This document shows positions 1 through 8,347 of a stretch of 64,000 nucleotides of DNA, in pieces. This DNA comes from Bradyrhizobium sp. CER78. GTDB taxonomy: Bacteria; Pseudomonadota; Alphaproteobacteria; Rhizobiales; Xanthobacteraceae. The stretch spans positions 124,001 to 188,000 of the forward strand of contig NZ_JARVWP010000003.1 of assembly GCF_029846235.1 (NCBI RefSeq), in the 5' to 3' direction. A program made the translations under genes and the position numbers. The notes under the pieces were generated by a model. That model made no database searches, was not told the DNA's origin, and was given only the letters and a program-made list of their open reading frames with translations. How positions within the stretch are numbered: position 1 is the stretch's first letter; every line of letters begins with the position of its first letter.

Positions 1-113
1 TGGCCGAGGAGGCCTACCAGCCGAACCAATACGCGCGCGACCTGACGTCAGAGGAAGCCGAACGGCGCATCGATGCCCTGCGGGCGGAGATTGCGCTGGC
101 GGACTCGTTCTAA
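1..113 (+). CDS. DUF3072 domain protein, C-terminal part only
   Basis: The window opens inside a gene; the frame starting at base 3 reads 36 codons to TAA at 111-113. The peptide contains LTSEEAERRIDALRAEI, which resembles the conserved end of DUF3072 proteins, small proteins of unknown function frequent in rhizobia. The start codon and most of the domain lie outside the window. The family call is from memory of the signature and rests on a short fragment. Confidence 0.55.
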   Translation, partial: AEEAYQPNQYARDLTSEEAERRIDALRAEIALADSF

Positions 114-203
114 CCCCCGGCGAGCCGGACACTCCCTTAAGGCTTTGATAGAGCGGCGCAGCTAGGTCTGTTCTGTTATGGCTGCTTGGCCGCTGCATGA
201 CCT

Positions 204-473
204 TTGGGGGAGCCTTTCGTGCTGGAGCTGGAGAAGCGGTCGCCGCTTGCGTTCCCGATCACGCTGAAAGACGGGCGAATACTCGCGACGATTGGCGATG
301 CCGCGGACTATCTGTCAGCGCTGAACGCCGATCAGCGCGAGCGCGGCTATTGGAAGACGGCTATCTTGATGTTCAACAACGCGATGCGCGAACCCAGCTA
401 TCTGAGGATCGCAACGATCAACATGCGCTCTGCCCTTGTGTATGACCGCCTCATCGACGACGTCGGCCCCTGA
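204..473 (+). CDS. DUF982-like small protein
   Basis: An 85-90 residue cytoplasmic protein. It resembles the rhizobial DUF982 family: an N-terminal beta-rich part with DGRILATIGDAADYLSAL, then a helix with the spacing of aligned members. No signal peptide or membrane segment is visible. The start is uncertain between TTG at 204 and GTG at 219, neither with a strong ribosome-binding site. A second gene of the same type lies about 160 bp away on the opposite strand, so the two converge. DUF982 proteins are small and present in many copies in Bradyrhizobium genomes, and their function is unknown. Confidence 0.6.
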   Translation: MGEPFVLELEKRSPLAFPITLKDGRILATIGDAADYLSALNADQRERGYWKTAILMFNNAMREPSYLRIATINMRSALVYDRLIDDVGP

Positions 474-632
474 TTGTGGCGCAGCAGCTACAGCCGAATC
501 GGCGGTGGTTGCGTAGGGCCGTCTTCGTTATGGCCGCAAACAAGGTAACGGCGGTACACGCGACGGCCGGGCGCAATGCATTTCGGCCGCACTCTCGGGC
601 CGCCTCGGAGGGCCAAGGCGGCCCATTTCTTT

Positions 633-890
633 TCAAAGCAACTTTGCGCGGACGAACAACGTCCGCAGCGCGTTGGTCGCTTGCACCGTCAGCATCGCGT
701 TCCCTGCCGCGCGCTCCAGCGCAACCAGCGCTTCGTCATGCAGGGAGCGGAACTCCATCCATTCGACGGCGCTGAGATTGCTGATGAAGCGGTAGGCCTG
801 GCCGACGGTCGCGAGCGTCACCGTCTCGCCGTTCAGCCGCACCTGGAATATCGCCTTCAGCGGCGTATCGGATTTGGAAACGTCACCCAT
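633..890 (-). CDS. DUF982-like small protein
   Basis: An 85-residue protein of the same type as the convergent gene to its left. It has an N-terminal strand region with VRLNGETVTLATVGQAYRFI, then RSLHDEALVALERAAGNAM and a final helix ending in VRAKLL. This arrangement fits DUF982. The ATG at 890 faces the divergent helicase gene with about 110 bp between them. It has no catalytic motif, signal peptide or membrane span. Its function is unknown, and the family assignment is by pattern only. Confidence 0.65.
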   Translation of the reverse strand: MGDVSKSDTPLKAIFQVRLNGETVTLATVGQAYRFISNLSAVEWMEFRSLHDEALVALERAAGNAMLTVQATNALRTLFVRAKLL

Positions 891-1002
891 GGCGGGGTTG
901 TGCTCCGCGCCGCGTTAATGTCAATCTAATTTCTCTGCGCCCGCGCAGGTCCGCCTGCCTCACTGAATCGCATTGTCTGTTAGCGTTTCGTGGGGGTGAT
1001 TC

Positions 1003-3072
1003 GTGCCTGATCTTGACAACACAGCCTATCTCGATGCGCTCAATTCCGAGCAGCGCCGCGCCGTCGAGCACGGCGTCGGCAAGGATTGCATCGTCGGCGC
1101 GCCATTGCTGGTGATCGCCGGCGCGGGCTCCGGCAAGACCAACACGCTCGCCCATCGCGTCGCGCATCTGATCGTCGCCGGCGCCGATCCGCGCCGCATC
1201 CTGTTGATGACCTTTTCGCGGCGCGCCGCCGCCGAGATGGCAGGCCGCGTCGAACGCATTGCACGGCGCGTGCTCGGCGACCGCGCCTCCGTCATGACTG
1301 ATGCGCTGAATTGGGCCGGCACGTTCCATGGCGTCGGCGCGCGGCTGCTCCGCGAATTCGCCGAGCGCATCGCCCTCGACCCGGCCTTCACGATCCATGA
1401 CCGTGAGGACTCCGCCGACCTGATCAACCTGGTCCGCCATGACCTCGGCTTCTCCCGCACCGAAAGCCGGTTCCCGACCAAAGGCACCTGCCTTGCGATC
1501 TATTCGCGCTGCGTGAATTCGGAGATGCCGATCGAAGCCGTGCTCGGCCAGTTCTTCCCATGGTGCTCCGGCTGGGCCGGCGAGCTGAAGCAATTGTTTG
1601 CGGCCTATGTCGAAGCCAAGCAGCGGCAGAACGTGCTCGATTACGACGACCTCCTGCTCTACTGGGCGCAGATGGTGACCGACCCGGCGCTGGCCGAAGA
1701 GATCGGCGGCCGCTTCGACCATGTGATGGTCGACGAATATCAGGACACCAACCGCCTGCAATCTTCCATCCTGCTCGCGCTCAAGCCGGCAGGACGCGGG
1801 CTCACCGTGGTTGGCGACGACGCGCAGTCGATCTATTCGTTCCGTGCCGCGACGGTGCGCAACATCCTGGACTTCCCGGCGCAGTTCAACCCGGCCGCCG
1901 AGATCGTCACCCTCGATCGCAACTATCGCTCGACCCAGCCGATCCTGTCGGCCGCCAATGGCGTGATCTCGCTCGCCAAGGAACGCTTCACCAAGAACCT
2001 GTGGACCGACCGGACCTCGACCCGCAAGCCGCAGCTGGTCACGATCCGCGACGAGGCCGATCAGGCCCGCTACATCGTCGAGCAGGTGCTTGCCAACCGC
2101 GAGGAAGGCACCCTGCTGAAGCACCAGGCGGTGCTGTTCCGCACCTCCTCGCACAGCGGACCGCTCGAGGTCGAGCTGACCCGCCGCAACATTCCGTTCG
2201 TGAAGTTCGGCGGCCTCAAATTCCTCGATGCCGCGCACGTCAAGGACATGCTGGCGCTGCTGCGCTTCGCGGCCAATCCGCGCGACCGGGTCGCCGGCTT
2301 TCGCATCCTGCATCTGTTGCCCGGCGTCGGGCCGGCCTCGGCGCAGCGTGTGCTCGACCACATGGCCGAGGCCGCCGATCCGATTGCGGCGCTTGTCGCG
2401 CTGCCGGCCCCGCCCCGCGCCGGCGCCGACTGGTGGCTGTTCGTCGAGGCGATCGAGAATTTGCGCTACTCGGAATGGCCCGTCGACATCGAGCGCGCGC
2501 GCCTGTGGTACGAGCCCCATCTCGATCGCATCCATGAGGACAGCGAAGTCCGCCGCGCCGACCTCATCCAGCTCGAACAGATCGCGGCCGGCTATCCGTC
2601 GCGCGAGCGCTTCCTCACCGAGCTCACGCTCGATCCGCCCGACGCGACCAGCGACCAGGCCGGCGTGCCGCTGCTCGACGAGGATTACCTGATCCTGTCG
2701 ACCATCCATTCCGCCAAGGGACAGGAGTGGAAGTCCGTTTACGTGCTCAACGTCGTCGACGGCTGCATGCCCTCCGACCTCGGCGCCGGCACCTCGGCCG
2801 AGCTCGAGGAGGAGCGCCGCCTGCTCTATGTCGCGATGACCCGCGCCAAGGACGATTTGCATCTCATGGTGCCGCAGCGCTTCTTCGTCCACGGCCAGGC
2901 CGCCAAGGGCGACCGCCATATGTACGCCTCTCGCACCCGCTTCATCCCGGAACGGCTGCTGCCGATGTTCGAGCGAACCACTTGGCCGCGCGCCGCAGCC
3001 GCGCAAGCCTCCTCCGCCAGCCGCGCGCCGCCGATCGACATCGGCGCCCGGATGCGCGGCATGTGGCGCTGA
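1003..3072 (+). CDS. UvrD/Rep-family ATP-dependent DNA helicase
   Basis: A superfamily 1A 3'-5' DNA helicase of 689 residues. The Walker A motif GAGSGKT is near residues 40-46. The Walker B region VDEYQDTN is near 243, followed by GDDAQSIYSFRAA (motif III) and a C-terminal block with TIHSAKGQEW and VAMTRAKDDL (motifs V and VI). These are the standard UvrD/PcrA/Rep signatures. The protein is somewhat short for UvrD and lacks its long C-terminal tail, so it may be a Rep-like or accessory helicase rather than the repair UvrD. The start is GTG at 1003, preceded by a purine-rich GGGGGTG. A hairpin terminator follows about 80 bp after the stop. Confidence 0.9.
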   Translation: MPDLDNTAYLDALNSEQRRAVEHGVGKDCIVGAPLLVIAGAGSGKTNTLAHRVAHLIVAGADPRRILLMTFSRRAAAEMAGRVERIARRVLGDRASVMTDALNWAGTFHGVGARLLREFAERIALDPAFTIHDREDSADLINLVRHDLGFSRTESRFPTKGTCLAIYSRCVNSEMPIEAVLGQFFPWCSGWAGELKQLFAAYVEAKQRQNVLDYDDLLLYWAQMVTDPALAEEIGGRFDHVMVDEYQDTNRLQSSILLALKPAGRGLTVVGDDAQSIYSFRAATVRNILDFPAQFNPAAEIVTLDRNYRSTQPILSAANGVISLAKERFTKNLWTDRTSTRKPQLVTIRDEADQARYIVEQVLANREEGTLLKHQAVLFRTSSHSGPLEVELTRRNIPFVKFGGLKFLDAAHVKDMLALLRFAANPRDRVAGFRILHLLPGVGPASAQRVLDHMAEAADPIAALVALPAPPRAGADWWLFVEAIENLRYSEWPVDIERARLWYEPHLDRIHEDSEVRRADLIQLEQIAAGYPSRERFLTELTLDPPDATSDQAGVPLLDEDYLILSTIHSAKGQEWKSVYVLNVVDGCMPSDLGAGTSAELEEERRLLYVAMTRAKDDLHLMVPQRFFVHGQAAKGDRHMYASRTRFIPERLLPMFERTTWPRAAAAQASSASRAPPIDIGARMRGMWR

Positions 3073-3152
3073 CGAAAATCCTGGCCACGGCCGGAACGAA
3101 GCCGCCAACGCTGCGTTGAGGCAGAGTTCGTAATCGGCAAACGACCATCCCC

Positions 3153-3193
3153 GACGGCTTCGGCGCGGTGCTCCGCGCGGGAGCCGTCTTTTT
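3153..3193 (+). terminator. Rho-independent terminator after the helicase gene
   Basis: GACGGCT at 3153-3159 pairs with AGCCGTC at 3182-3188. The GC-rich interior can extend the stem, and a T run follows. It lies about 80 bp downstream of the helicase stop codon. Confidence 0.7.
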
Positions 3194-3304
3194 GTTGCGC
3201 CGCGTCAATTCACGCAGGAAACAGCGCAACCGGGTGGTCGAAGCCCTTCAGGGTAAGATCGGAACCGGCCGCCGTGATCATGTCGCGCTGGGAGATTGCC
3301 GCAC

Positions 3305-3604
3305 TCAGGCGGTCGTCACGAAACTCACTCCAATCCGCGTCTTCTTGCTCCAGATCACTTGGCACTCATGGACCACCGAAGCGTCGCGGGCCATGACCAG
3401 GCGGAATCGGTGCGGGACGAAGGCCGGATTCTCGACCTCGATAGCCGCCCCTTCCGGAGATATGTTCACGATCGTGCAATGCATGACCGAACCGCCCGAC
3501 GAGACATAGCCGGGTTCGTTGACTTCGGTTCGCGGATGCCTGCGCTTTTCGTCCACCCGGACTGCCTCCCCCACTCTCTTCACGTGAACGTGGGCGATCG
3601 GCAT
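3305..3604 (-). CDS. PilZ domain protein
   Basis: A 99-residue single-domain protein. It has EKRRHPRTEV near its start, then a beta-barrel pattern with VNISPEGAAIEVENPAF and a closing ECQVIWSKKTRIGVSFV. This is the RxxxR ... (D/N)xSxxG layout of PilZ, which binds cyclic di-GMP, although the second motif here reads NISPEG rather than D/NxSxxG. The ATG at 3604 is preferred over an upstream TTG. No ribosome-binding site stands out. It lies between the helicase and the MFS operon on the opposite strand. Its target is unknown. A second PilZ gene lies near 56.1 kb. Confidence 0.85.
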   Translation of the reverse strand: MPIAHVHVKRVGEAVRVDEKRRHPRTEVNEPGYVSSGGSVMHCTIVNISPEGAAIEVENPAFVPHRFRLVMARDASVVHECQVIWSKKTRIGVSFVTTA

Positions 3605-3823
3605 TGCAGGAGTCAACGGCTGGCGCGGCTCACATCAGGCTTTCGCACCACGATTTGTGCGCAGCACTAAGCCGAATTGCGTATCGCCTCCGCGCAGATG
3701 AGCCCCGCGTCGGCGCGGGCTTGCCGTTCGCGACGGCGCGAGGATAGCCTTATCTGATGGGCGATGCGCTGGCGCGACGCAGGCTCCCAACAACAATGAA
3801 CAGGCGCCATGGGGAGACGCGCC

Positions 3824-5230
3824 ATGTTCGAGATTCTCGATCGCCGGACGACTCTGACCGGCAACCAGATCAAGATCCTTGCGGCGGCCATCATCGGCGA
3901 TGCGCTGGAATTCTTCGATTACTTCCTGATCGGCTTTGTGCTCGCCTTCCTGATCGGGCCATGGAAACTCACCTTCGGCCAGTCGGCCACCGTGCTGATG
4001 AGTTCCGGCATCGGCGCGATCATCGGCGCCTATCTCTGGGGCTGGCTCGCCGACCGGGTCGGGCGGCGCATCGTCTTCATCGGCACGGTGCTGAATTTCT
4101 CGATCGCGACCGGTCTCCTTTACTTCACGCCCGACAATGGCTGGGTCTATCTCGCGATCCTGCGCTTCTTCGTCGGCACCGGTGTCGGCGGCCTCTATTG
4201 CGTCGACCTGCCGCTGGTGCAGGAGTTCATGCCCTCGCACAAGCGCGGCTGGGTCGGCGGGCTCGTCACCTGCGTGATCCCGCTCGGCGTCGGCCTCGGC
4301 GCGGTGCTGGGCGCGATCATGGGCACCGATCAGTGGCGGCTGTTGTTTGCGATCGGCGTGCTGCCGGCGATCCTGGTTCTGTTGGTCCGGCTCTGGGTTC
4401 CGGAATCGCCGCGCTGGCTGTGCCGACAGGGACGCTATGACGAGGCCCGCAAGTCGCTGGCCTGGGCCCTACAGGTGCCGCCGTCGGAACTGCCATTGCC
4501 GAGCGCGGCCGACGCCGGCCCGATCGTCACGACCAGCTGGTTCGACCTGTTCAAATATCCGCGCAGCCTGGTCGTCTCCTGGCTCGGCAATGCCGGCGCG
4601 CAGACCGGTGTCTACGGCATCACACTGTGGGCGCCCGCCCTGTTCGTGCTGCTACTGAAGGTCACGCCGCAGGAGGCCGCCAAGATGATGATCCTGCTCA
4701 GCGTCACCGGCTTCGTCGGCCGCATCTCGTTTTCTTATTTCTCGGAGTTGCTGGGACGGCGCGTGGCCGGCGGCTTGCTCGGCTTCGGCGCCGGCGCGCT
4801 GACCATCGTTGCCGGCTATCACTACGACGCGGCGCTGTTCGGCATGTCGGCGTTCTGGCTGCTGCTTGGCGCTGCCTTCTTCTTCGCCGACGGCGGCTTT
4901 GCGATCGTGGGGCCCTATGCGGCGGAGGTCTGGCCGTCGCATCTGCGCACCACGGGCATGGGATCGGCCTACGGCTTTGGCGGCATCGGCAAGATCATCG
5001 GGCCGGTCGGCCTCGCATTGATCGTCGGCTCGAACAACTACCTCAAGCCGGACGTGCCGCTGACCCAGATCCCGACCGCCTTCGTCTATCTCGGCTGCTG
5101 GTTCCTGATGGCGGGCGCCGTCTATCTGTTCTTTGGGCTGGAGACGCGGGGCAAGTCGATCGAGCAGATCGACAAGGAGCTCAACGCGACGGCTGATGTC
5201 GCGGCCTCCGCAACGATCCGGCGCGCCTGA
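3824..5230 (+). CDS. MFS transporter, sugar/aromatic-acid porter type
   Basis: A 12-helix major facilitator superfamily permease of about 468 residues in the inner membrane. The loop after helix 2 carries GWLADRVGRRIVF, and the central loop carries PESPRWLCRQGRYDEA, both signatures of the sugar-porter/AAHS-type clans. I chose ATG 3824 over ATG 3809 because GGGGAGA at 3811-3817 is correctly spaced for it. The next gene starts 11 bp after the stop, and a VOC gene follows, so this is probably the uptake gene of a small catabolic operon. The substrate cannot be read from the sequence; an aromatic or heterocyclic acid is plausible from the neighbouring flavoenzyme. Confidence 0.88.
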   Translation: MFEILDRRTTLTGNQIKILAAAIIGDALEFFDYFLIGFVLAFLIGPWKLTFGQSATVLMSSGIGAIIGAYLWGWLADRVGRRIVFIGTVLNFSIATGLLYFTPDNGWVYLAILRFFVGTGVGGLYCVDLPLVQEFMPSHKRGWVGGLVTCVIPLGVGLGAVLGAIMGTDQWRLLFAIGVLPAILVLLVRLWVPESPRWLCRQGRYDEARKSLAWALQVPPSELPLPSAADAGPIVTTSWFDLFKYPRSLVVSWLGNAGAQTGVYGITLWAPALFVLLLKVTPQEAAKMMILLSVTGFVGRISFSYFSELLGRRVAGGLLGFGAGALTIVAGYHYDAALFGMSAFWLLLGAAFFFADGGFAIVGPYAAEVWPSHLRTTGMGSAYGFGGIGKIIGPVGLALIVGSNNYLKPDVPLTQIPTAFVYLGCWFLMAGAVYLFFGLETRGKSIEQIDKELNATADVAASATIRRA

Positions 5231-5241
5231 GGGAGGCGGAC

Positions 5242-6429
5242 ATGGACACGACTTCTGCGGATCTCGCCGGCGATCGTGACGTGATCGCCCGTGCCGAGGC
5301 GATCAGGGACGCGGTTGCGGCCGCCGCCGACGAGATCGAAACGACCCGCCGCCTGCCGCCCGATCTGCTCGACCGGCTGCATGAGGCGCAGCTGTTCCGC
5401 CTGCTGCTGCCCCGTTCAACCCACGGGATCGAGACCGATCCCGTCACCTTCTTCCATACCATCGAGACCATCGCCAAGGCCGATGCCTCGACGGCGTGGT
5501 GCCTGAGCCAGGCCGGCGGCTGCGCGATGTCGGCGGCCTATCTCGACCTGCCGGTCGCACGGGAGATGTTCACCGATCCGCGTGCCGTGCTGGCCTGGGG
5601 CCCCGGCCCGAAGGTCAAGGCGATCGAATGCGAGGGGGGCTACCGCGTCACCGGTGTCTGGTCGTTCGCGTCGGGCGGGCGGCACGCCACCTGGCTCGGC
5701 GCGCACTGCCCGGTCTATGCCGCGGACGGCTCGCCGCGCCGCGACGCCAATGGCGAACAGGTCGAACGCACCATGCTGGTGCGGACCGAGGACGTCCAAT
5801 GGACCGACATCTGGAACACGGTCGGGCTGCGCGGTACCGCCAGCGACCAGTTCGCGCTCAACGACTTCTTCGTCCGCGCGGACCATTCGATCACCCGCGA
5901 ATTCGACCGCGAATGCCGCGAGGATGGTCCGCTGTACCGGATGAGCAACCACACCTGCTACCAGGTCGGGTTCGCCGGGGTTGCCTGCGGCATTGCCCGC
6001 AGCGCGCTGGACAATTTCGTCGACGTCGCCCGCAACAAGGTGCCGCGCGGCATGAAGAAGACGCTGCGCGACAATGCCGTGGTGCAATCCGGCCTAGCCC
6101 AGGCCGAGGTCAATCTGCGCGCCGCCCGCGCCTTCCTGCTGCAATCGACGGCAGACATCTGGAAGGACCTGGTGGCCGGCCACAGCATTACGGTCGCGCA
6201 GCGCATGACGATCCGGATGGCGGCGACGCACGCCATTCATAAGGCGCGCGAGGCCGTCGACTTCGCCTACAACACGGCCGGCGCCACCGCGATCTTCGAC
6301 GGCCATCCGCTGGAACGGCGTTTCCGCGACATTCATACCGTGACGCAGCAACTGCAGGGCCGCTTCAGCCATTTCGAGACGGTCGGCGCCTGGATGCTGG
6401 GCGTCGATGCTGATCTCAGCTTCGTCTAA
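5242..6429 (+). CDS. Acyl-CoA dehydrogenase-like flavoenzyme (group D monooxygenase type)
   Basis: A 395-residue protein with the acyl-CoA dehydrogenase fold. It has an N-terminal helical domain, a middle beta domain with GGYRVTGVWSFASGG, and a C-terminal domain with VGFAGVACGIARSALD. The middle-domain GxWxFxSG pattern and the lack of a clear catalytic glutamate fit HsaA/DszC/HpaB-like flavin-dependent monooxygenases better than true beta-oxidation dehydrogenases. GGGAGG precedes the ATG by about 5 bp. It sits between the MFS transporter and a VOC gene, consistent with oxidation of an imported compound. The substrate is unknown, and any flavin reductase partner is not in this window. Confidence 0.82.
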   Translation: MDTTSADLAGDRDVIARAEAIRDAVAAAADEIETTRRLPPDLLDRLHEAQLFRLLLPRSTHGIETDPVTFFHTIETIAKADASTAWCLSQAGGCAMSAAYLDLPVAREMFTDPRAVLAWGPGPKVKAIECEGGYRVTGVWSFASGGRHATWLGAHCPVYAADGSPRRDANGEQVERTMLVRTEDVQWTDIWNTVGLRGTASDQFALNDFFVRADHSITREFDRECREDGPLYRMSNHTCYQVGFAGVACGIARSALDNFVDVARNKVPRGMKKTLRDNAVVQSGLAQAEVNLRAARAFLLQSTADIWKDLVAGHSITVAQRMTIRMAATHAIHKAREAVDFAYNTAGATAIFDGHPLERRFRDIHTVTQQLQGRFSHFETVGAWMLGVDADLSFV

Positions 6430-6453
6430 TCTGAATTCTCAAGGAGAAGAACC

Positions 6454-6855
6454 ATGCCGTTGGGCGGACTGCAGCATTACACCATCGAACCGCAGGATTT
6501 GGAGAAGACCAAGGCGTTCTATTGCGATGTGCTCGGGCTCGAGAATGGCGATCGTCCGCCGCTCGATTTCCCCGGCTACTGGCTCTATTCCGGCGGCCAG
6601 GCCACTGTCCATTTAATGGGCACCCGCAAGCCGCGCGACGGCATCGTCGTGCGGGGCACCGAGAAAAAATATGAAGACACCGGGCGGCTCGACCATATTG
6701 CCTTCGCTGCCACCGACGTCGACGCCGTGCGCAAGCGCCTGCAGGCGAAGAACGTCAGCTTCCGTGAGCAGATCGTGCCGCGCACCGGCGACACCCAGAT
6801 CTTCCTCTACGATCCCGACGGCGTCGGCGTGGAGCTGAACTTCCCCAAGAGCTAA
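6454..6855 (+). CDS. VOC (glyoxalase/dioxygenase) family protein
   Basis: A 133-residue vicinal-oxygen-chelate protein. LQHYTIEPQDLEKTKAFYCDVLGL opens the first beta-alpha-beta-beta-beta module, and the second ends in TQIFLYDPDGVGVELNF. The predicted metal ligands are the His of LQHYT, the His of LDHIAF and the final Glu of GVELNF. Members act as dioxygenases, epimerases or lyases. As the third gene of the MFS-flavoenzyme-VOC set (24 bp gap, GGAGAAG ribosome-binding site), it may cleave or rearrange the flavoenzyme product. A hairpin terminator lies about 60 bp downstream. Confidence 0.85.
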   Translation: MPLGGLQHYTIEPQDLEKTKAFYCDVLGLENGDRPPLDFPGYWLYSGGQATVHLMGTRKPRDGIVVRGTEKKYEDTGRLDHIAFAATDVDAVRKRLQAKNVSFREQIVPRTGDTQIFLYDPDGVGVELNFPKS

Positions 6856-6915
6856 ACCGAAAAGGGCTGAACCGAAAAGAGCTGAAGCAGCCTTCGCCGG
6901 ATTGCCTTGCTCAAC

Positions 6916-6947
6916 AAATGGCCGACGCAACCGTCGGCCATTTATTT
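6916..6947 (+). terminator. Terminator of the MFS-flavoenzyme-VOC operon
   Basis: A perfect 12-bp stem: AAATGGCCGACG at 6916-6927, loop CAAC, CGTCGGCCATTT at 6932-6943, then ATTT. It has a T-rich 3' side and lies just after the VOC gene. Confidence 0.8.
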
Positions 6948-7062
6948 CCCATCGCGAAATCGGTTCCCGACAAGGCCCAGACTCGGCCATCACTCGGGCG
7001 TGATCCGGTCGGTTTTTCTTCAACATTGAATGACGAATTAACCGGGCCGCGCCGCTGCGGCA

Positions 7063-7118
7063 GAATAGCCGGGTGCTGCGCCTTTAACCTACCCCAGGGC
7101 TTGGTGGCCCGGCTATTC
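7063..7118. repeat. Isolated long-loop inverted repeat
   Basis: GAATAGCCGGG at 7063-7073 and CCCGGCTATTC at 7108-7118 form an exact 11-bp inverted repeat around a 34-nt loop. A smaller CCCC-ACTT-GGGG type hairpin follows at about 7121-7134. The block lies just past the 3' end of the Spy-like gene, so it may serve as its transcript end or be a member of an interspersed repeat family. Confidence 0.5.
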
Positions 7119-7145
7119 GTCCCCACTTCGGGGGCGAAAAAGTGC

Positions 7146-7895
7146 TCAGTCGAGCCCGCGCTCGTGGCTGAGGCGGACCATTTCATTGATGAAGATTTGT
7201 TTCTGCTTGTCGTCGAGACTGGCATAAAGCGGCTCGGCGGCATCGGCGACGCCGCGCTGATCGACCGCGCGATCATTGAGGAACTGGGCCTCGTTGCGCA
7301 TTTGCTCGATGATGTCGTCGGGCGGATCGCGCTGCGCGCGTGCAATGCGCAGGTTGAGCCGGTCGGCGCCATTGTGCCCGAGATAGTGCATCGCACTGTT
7401 GAAGCCGGCCCAGTTCTTCTCTTGCTCCGGCGTCAGGTTGAGTTCCTTCTTGATCCGCTCGATGTTGGCGTCGCTATTGGCGACGATCTGTTCGGCCGTG
7501 AGCTGCGGTGCGCCGGCCTGGGTCAGCACGGTCGGCGCTTGCTTGGCGACCTTGTCCTTGGCGGCGGCCTTGGCCGATTTGGCGGCCTTGGCGCCCTGCT
7601 TGTCACCGGACGCGGGAGCCTGTGCGTTCTTGCCGTTGCCGGCATTCGGGTTGCCGTTGTTGCCGGTCAACACCCCGGTCACGCCGGTCACAACCCCGAC
7701 GACGCCGCCGATCGCTCCGCCCAGAACCCCGCCAACTGGTCCGGCAGCCTTGTTGCCTTCGCGGGCGCCCTGCTCGACACCCTGCACGATCTGCGCATCG
7801 ACCATATGGGGCACGGCAAGCAGCGTGACGGTGGCGGCCCCAACCGCGGCGCACAATTTCCATCGTGCTCGCAGCTTCGCTACCGGGATGAGCAT
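7146..7895 (-). CDS. Spy/CpxP-like periplasmic protein with LTxxQ motif
   Basis: A 249-residue secreted protein. A signal peptide (KLRARWKLCAAVGAATVTLL, cleaved near VDAQ) is followed by a Gly/Asn/Ala/Lys-rich low-complexity segment and a C-terminal helical domain. That domain has LNLTPEQEKNWAGF (the LTxxQ motif) and SLDDKQKQIFINEM. Such proteins are Spy/CpxP-type periplasmic chaperones or metal-stress proteins. The internal ATG at 7895 is chosen because CGGAGAC lies 7 bp upstream and the signal peptide begins there. A longer frame starting at 8012 would bury the signal sequence. It is divergent from the ABC importer operon. Confidence 0.78.
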   Translation of the reverse strand: MLIPVAKLRARWKLCAAVGAATVTLLAVPHMVDAQIVQGVEQGAREGNKAAGPVGGVLGGAIGGVVGVVTGVTGVLTGNNGNPNAGNGKNAQAPASGDKQGAKAAKSAKAAAKDKVAKQAPTVLTQAGAPQLTAEQIVANSDANIERIKKELNLTPEQEKNWAGFNSAMHYLGHNGADRLNLRIARAQRDPPDDIIEQMRNEAQFLNDRAVDQRGVADAAEPLYASLDDKQKQIFINEMVRLSHERGLD

Positions 7896-8181
7896 GGTCG
7901 GGTCTCCGTGATCGATGATGGATTGCAGAATGGAAGCGGGGGTAGGCTCGACGAATCCGACTTTATCGTCTCCGCCTTCGGCAAGTCTATCGGTCGGGCT
8001 GGGCATCAACATGACGGAACACGGATCGGTCGGGCTTGACCGGAAAGCTGCGGCTCAACCGCGCACCGTCCGCGATCACGGCCGCGCCAACCTTCGGGTG
8101 CGTCGCAGCATGATTGCAAGAACCGCCGCAAACCGCCGGCAATGGCAGTGATGCGATGATGCTGCCTCCGATTTGACCACA

Positions 8182-8196
8182 ACGTTAGTACTACGT
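8182..8196. promoter_or_regulatory. Candidate operator palindrome upstream of the ABC importer
   Basis: ACGTTAGTACTACGT is one base away from a perfect palindrome and is flanked by CCAC and GG that extend the symmetry. A TTGACC hexamer at 8174-8179 could be a -35 element. It lies in the 452-bp divergent region (7896-8347) between the Spy-like gene and the importer, where I see no gene. It could be a regulator site, but this is inference from symmetry only. Confidence 0.3.
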
Positions 8197-8347
8197 GGCA
8201 CAGGCATCTCGTTTCTCGACAGCCGCCGGCAATTCTGTTCTGATCGGTGTGAACGAAATCCCGCGACGTCGCGCGAACGCGACGCACAAAAACAACAACG
8301 GGATTCAAAAAAGTCTTTTGTCCGTCGGCTACCAGGGAGGGAATGCC

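Noticed and set aside
883..3108. A 741-codon open frame opposite the helicase gene
   Set aside because: It is the reverse-strand shadow of the UvrD-type helicase, low in hydrophobic core and without motifs. Similar shadows lie opposite glmS (53638-55206), recG (50907-52337) and the AMP-binding gene (39171-40337).
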